In this document: piece by piece, positions 63,377-64,000 of the stretch
Numbering within the stretch: position 1 is the first letter of the stretch
How the letters are laid out: the number at the start of each line of letters is the position of its first letter
Assembly: GCF_002291445.1 (NCBI RefSeq)
Contig: NZ_CP014137.1
Coordinates: 3,410,001 to 3,474,000, forward strand
Origin: Brenneria goodwinii
GTDB lineage: Bacteria > Pseudomonadota > Gammaproteobacteria > Enterobacterales > Enterobacteriaceae
DNA: 64,000 nucleotides
Direction: 5' to 3'
Program-made: the position numbers and the translations under genes
The notes under the pieces: generated by a model
The model's database searches: none
What the model was told of the DNA's origin: nothing
What the model saw: only the letters and a program-made list of their open reading frames with translations

Positions 63377-63695
63377 GGTGATATCCCTTCCTATTTACCG
63401 TGTTACCGACTGTTTTCAATTCAGTTTATAGTAAACCTTTATTCAACATTCAGCGTACCAGCCCGGCAACGCATACGGTAGCGCGGAAAACACCGCTGAG
63501 ATAGGGAGTAACCGCTTTCGTCAACGCCGGACAAAAGCGGTTACCTCCCTCTTTTCATCGTCATCCCCGCGCAGGCGGGGATCGACTTTCAGGTAGTGGA
63601 TTGATAGCAGGAAGATGCCTGCCTACGCGGGAGTGAAGGATTTGGGGTCGGTATTACCCAGTCTGCTTTGTCGACAGTCTGGAAAGCGGCATATT
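63377..63695. other. Intergenic region with palindromic repeats
   Basis: No gene is seen between the hydrolase start and the budB stop. It carries one complete palindromic repeat (63559-63584) and a degenerate one near 63618-63638. Confidence 0.45.
63559..63584. repeat. Palindromic repeat, complete copy
   Basis: CGTCATCCCCGCGCAGGCGGGGATCG has CATCCCCGC opposed to GCGGGGATCG around a short loop. It is the same family as 50751-50774, with compensating changes in both arms (TTCCC/GGGAA becomes TCCCC/GGGGA). Confidence 0.7.
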
Positions 63696-64000
63696 TTATA
63701 TCAGCTGACTGATATTCAGATCTTCCATCAGACGCTGATTGTCTGAATAGTCCACCGGAATGGCGATGACTGCCGGCCCCTGCGTATCCATGGCCTGTCG
63801 TAGTTTGCTGACCAATTCATCCTCCGCTTCGACCGCGAACCCTTTTGCCCCGAACGCTTCGGCATACACTTTAAAATCGATCGGACCAAATTTAACGCCG
63901 GAAGAGCGGTGATACTTTTTCTGCTCCTGAATCTCAACCATGTTATAGGCATTATCCACCCAGATAATATGCAACAGATTGCTGTTCAGGCGCACGGCGG
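63696..64000 (-). CDS. budB: Catabolic acetolactate synthase, C-terminal part (cut by window edge)
   Basis: The frame is open to the right end, so only about the last 100 codons are present. The sequence covers the TPP-binding C-terminal domain (IIWVDNAYNMVEIQEQKKY) and the typical BudB/AlsS end (DTQGPAVIAIPVDYSDNQRLM). The enzyme joins two pyruvates into acetolactate for acetoin and butanediol fermentation. The rest of a bud operon would lie outside. Confidence 0.9.
   Translation of the reverse strand, partial: AVRLNSNLLHIIWVDNAYNMVEIQEQKKYHRSSGVKFGPIDFKVYAEAFGAKGFAVEAEDELVSKLRQAMDTQGPAVIAIPVDYSDNQRLMEDLNISQLI

Overview
The window is chromosomal DNA from an enterobacterium. Conserved blocks are in Escherichia coli-like order: prfB-lysS, recJ-dsbC-xerD-fldB, sdhE-ygfX beside divergent ygfZ, yqfA, and gcvTHP. 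Together with IroN/FepA-type receptors, an E. coli-like tRNA-Gly(CCC) and an acetolactate synthase (budB-type) at the right edge, this suggests a member of Pectobacteriaceae (Brenneria/Pectobacterium/Dickeya-like). The genus is inferred, not proven.

Left part (1-19 kb). The 3' end of pfkB and the cbpA-cbpM chaperone pair come first. A UTRA-type GntR regulator then faces a five-gene ABC uptake operon (2788-7390) that contains an intracellular alkaline-phosphatase-superfamily hydrolase. A Pho-box-like site and a TGGTCTAG-type operator lie in front of it. After a YghX-type hydrolase comes a catecholate-iron region: iroN with a strong Fur box, a DMT exporter, a Dabb protein, a YcaQ-type DNA glycosylase, an AraC regulator, a divergent FepA-like receptor and an IroE/Fes-like esterase. 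No siderophore biosynthesis genes are seen, so the region looks built to salvage catecholates.

Middle part (19-36 kb). A GC-rich block of 15 tightly packed minus-strand genes is divided from its divergent FCD-GntR regulator by a perfect 14-bp palindrome. It encodes a dipeptide-type ABC importer and PxpA/PxpB/PxpC (5-oxoprolinase family). It also encodes a stand-alone biotin carboxylase and biotin carrier protein, an N-formylglutamate-amidohydrolase-like enzyme fused to a lipoyl/biotinyl-like domain, an M20 carbamoylase-like amidohydrolase, a D-2-hydroxyacid dehydrogenase, two aminotransferases and a RidA protein. PxpB/PxpC are related to the carboxyltransferase part of urea carboxylase, so the cluster holds all the parts of a split biotin-dependent amide or lactam carboxylase. 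It is the best candidate for an undescribed system: uptake and stepwise opening of N-blocked or cyclic amino-acid derivatives. It ends about 0.5 kb from the 3' end of a tRNA-Gly gene, a typical island position.

Right part (36.4-64 kb). This is mainly core genome: tRNA-Gly, a secreted Ppx/GppA-like protein, lysS, prfB with its programmed frameshift, recJ, dsbC, xerD, yhjE, fldB, rlmF, ygfX, sdhE, ygfZ and yqfA. Where E. coli has yqfB-bglA, this genome has an HD hydrolase and a five-gene Ugp-like ABC operon with an embedded GpdQ glycerophosphodiesterase and a Pho-box-like site. The gcvTHP operon follows, with a PurR-like box and an intrinsic terminator between gcvH and gcvP. A membrane-anchored alpha/beta hydrolase and the 3' end of budB close the window. 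The two phosphoester ABC systems (3-7 kb and 52-57 kb) share one logic with unrelated hydrolase folds. GTCATTCCCGCG-type palindromic repeats are scattered in two intergenic regions.
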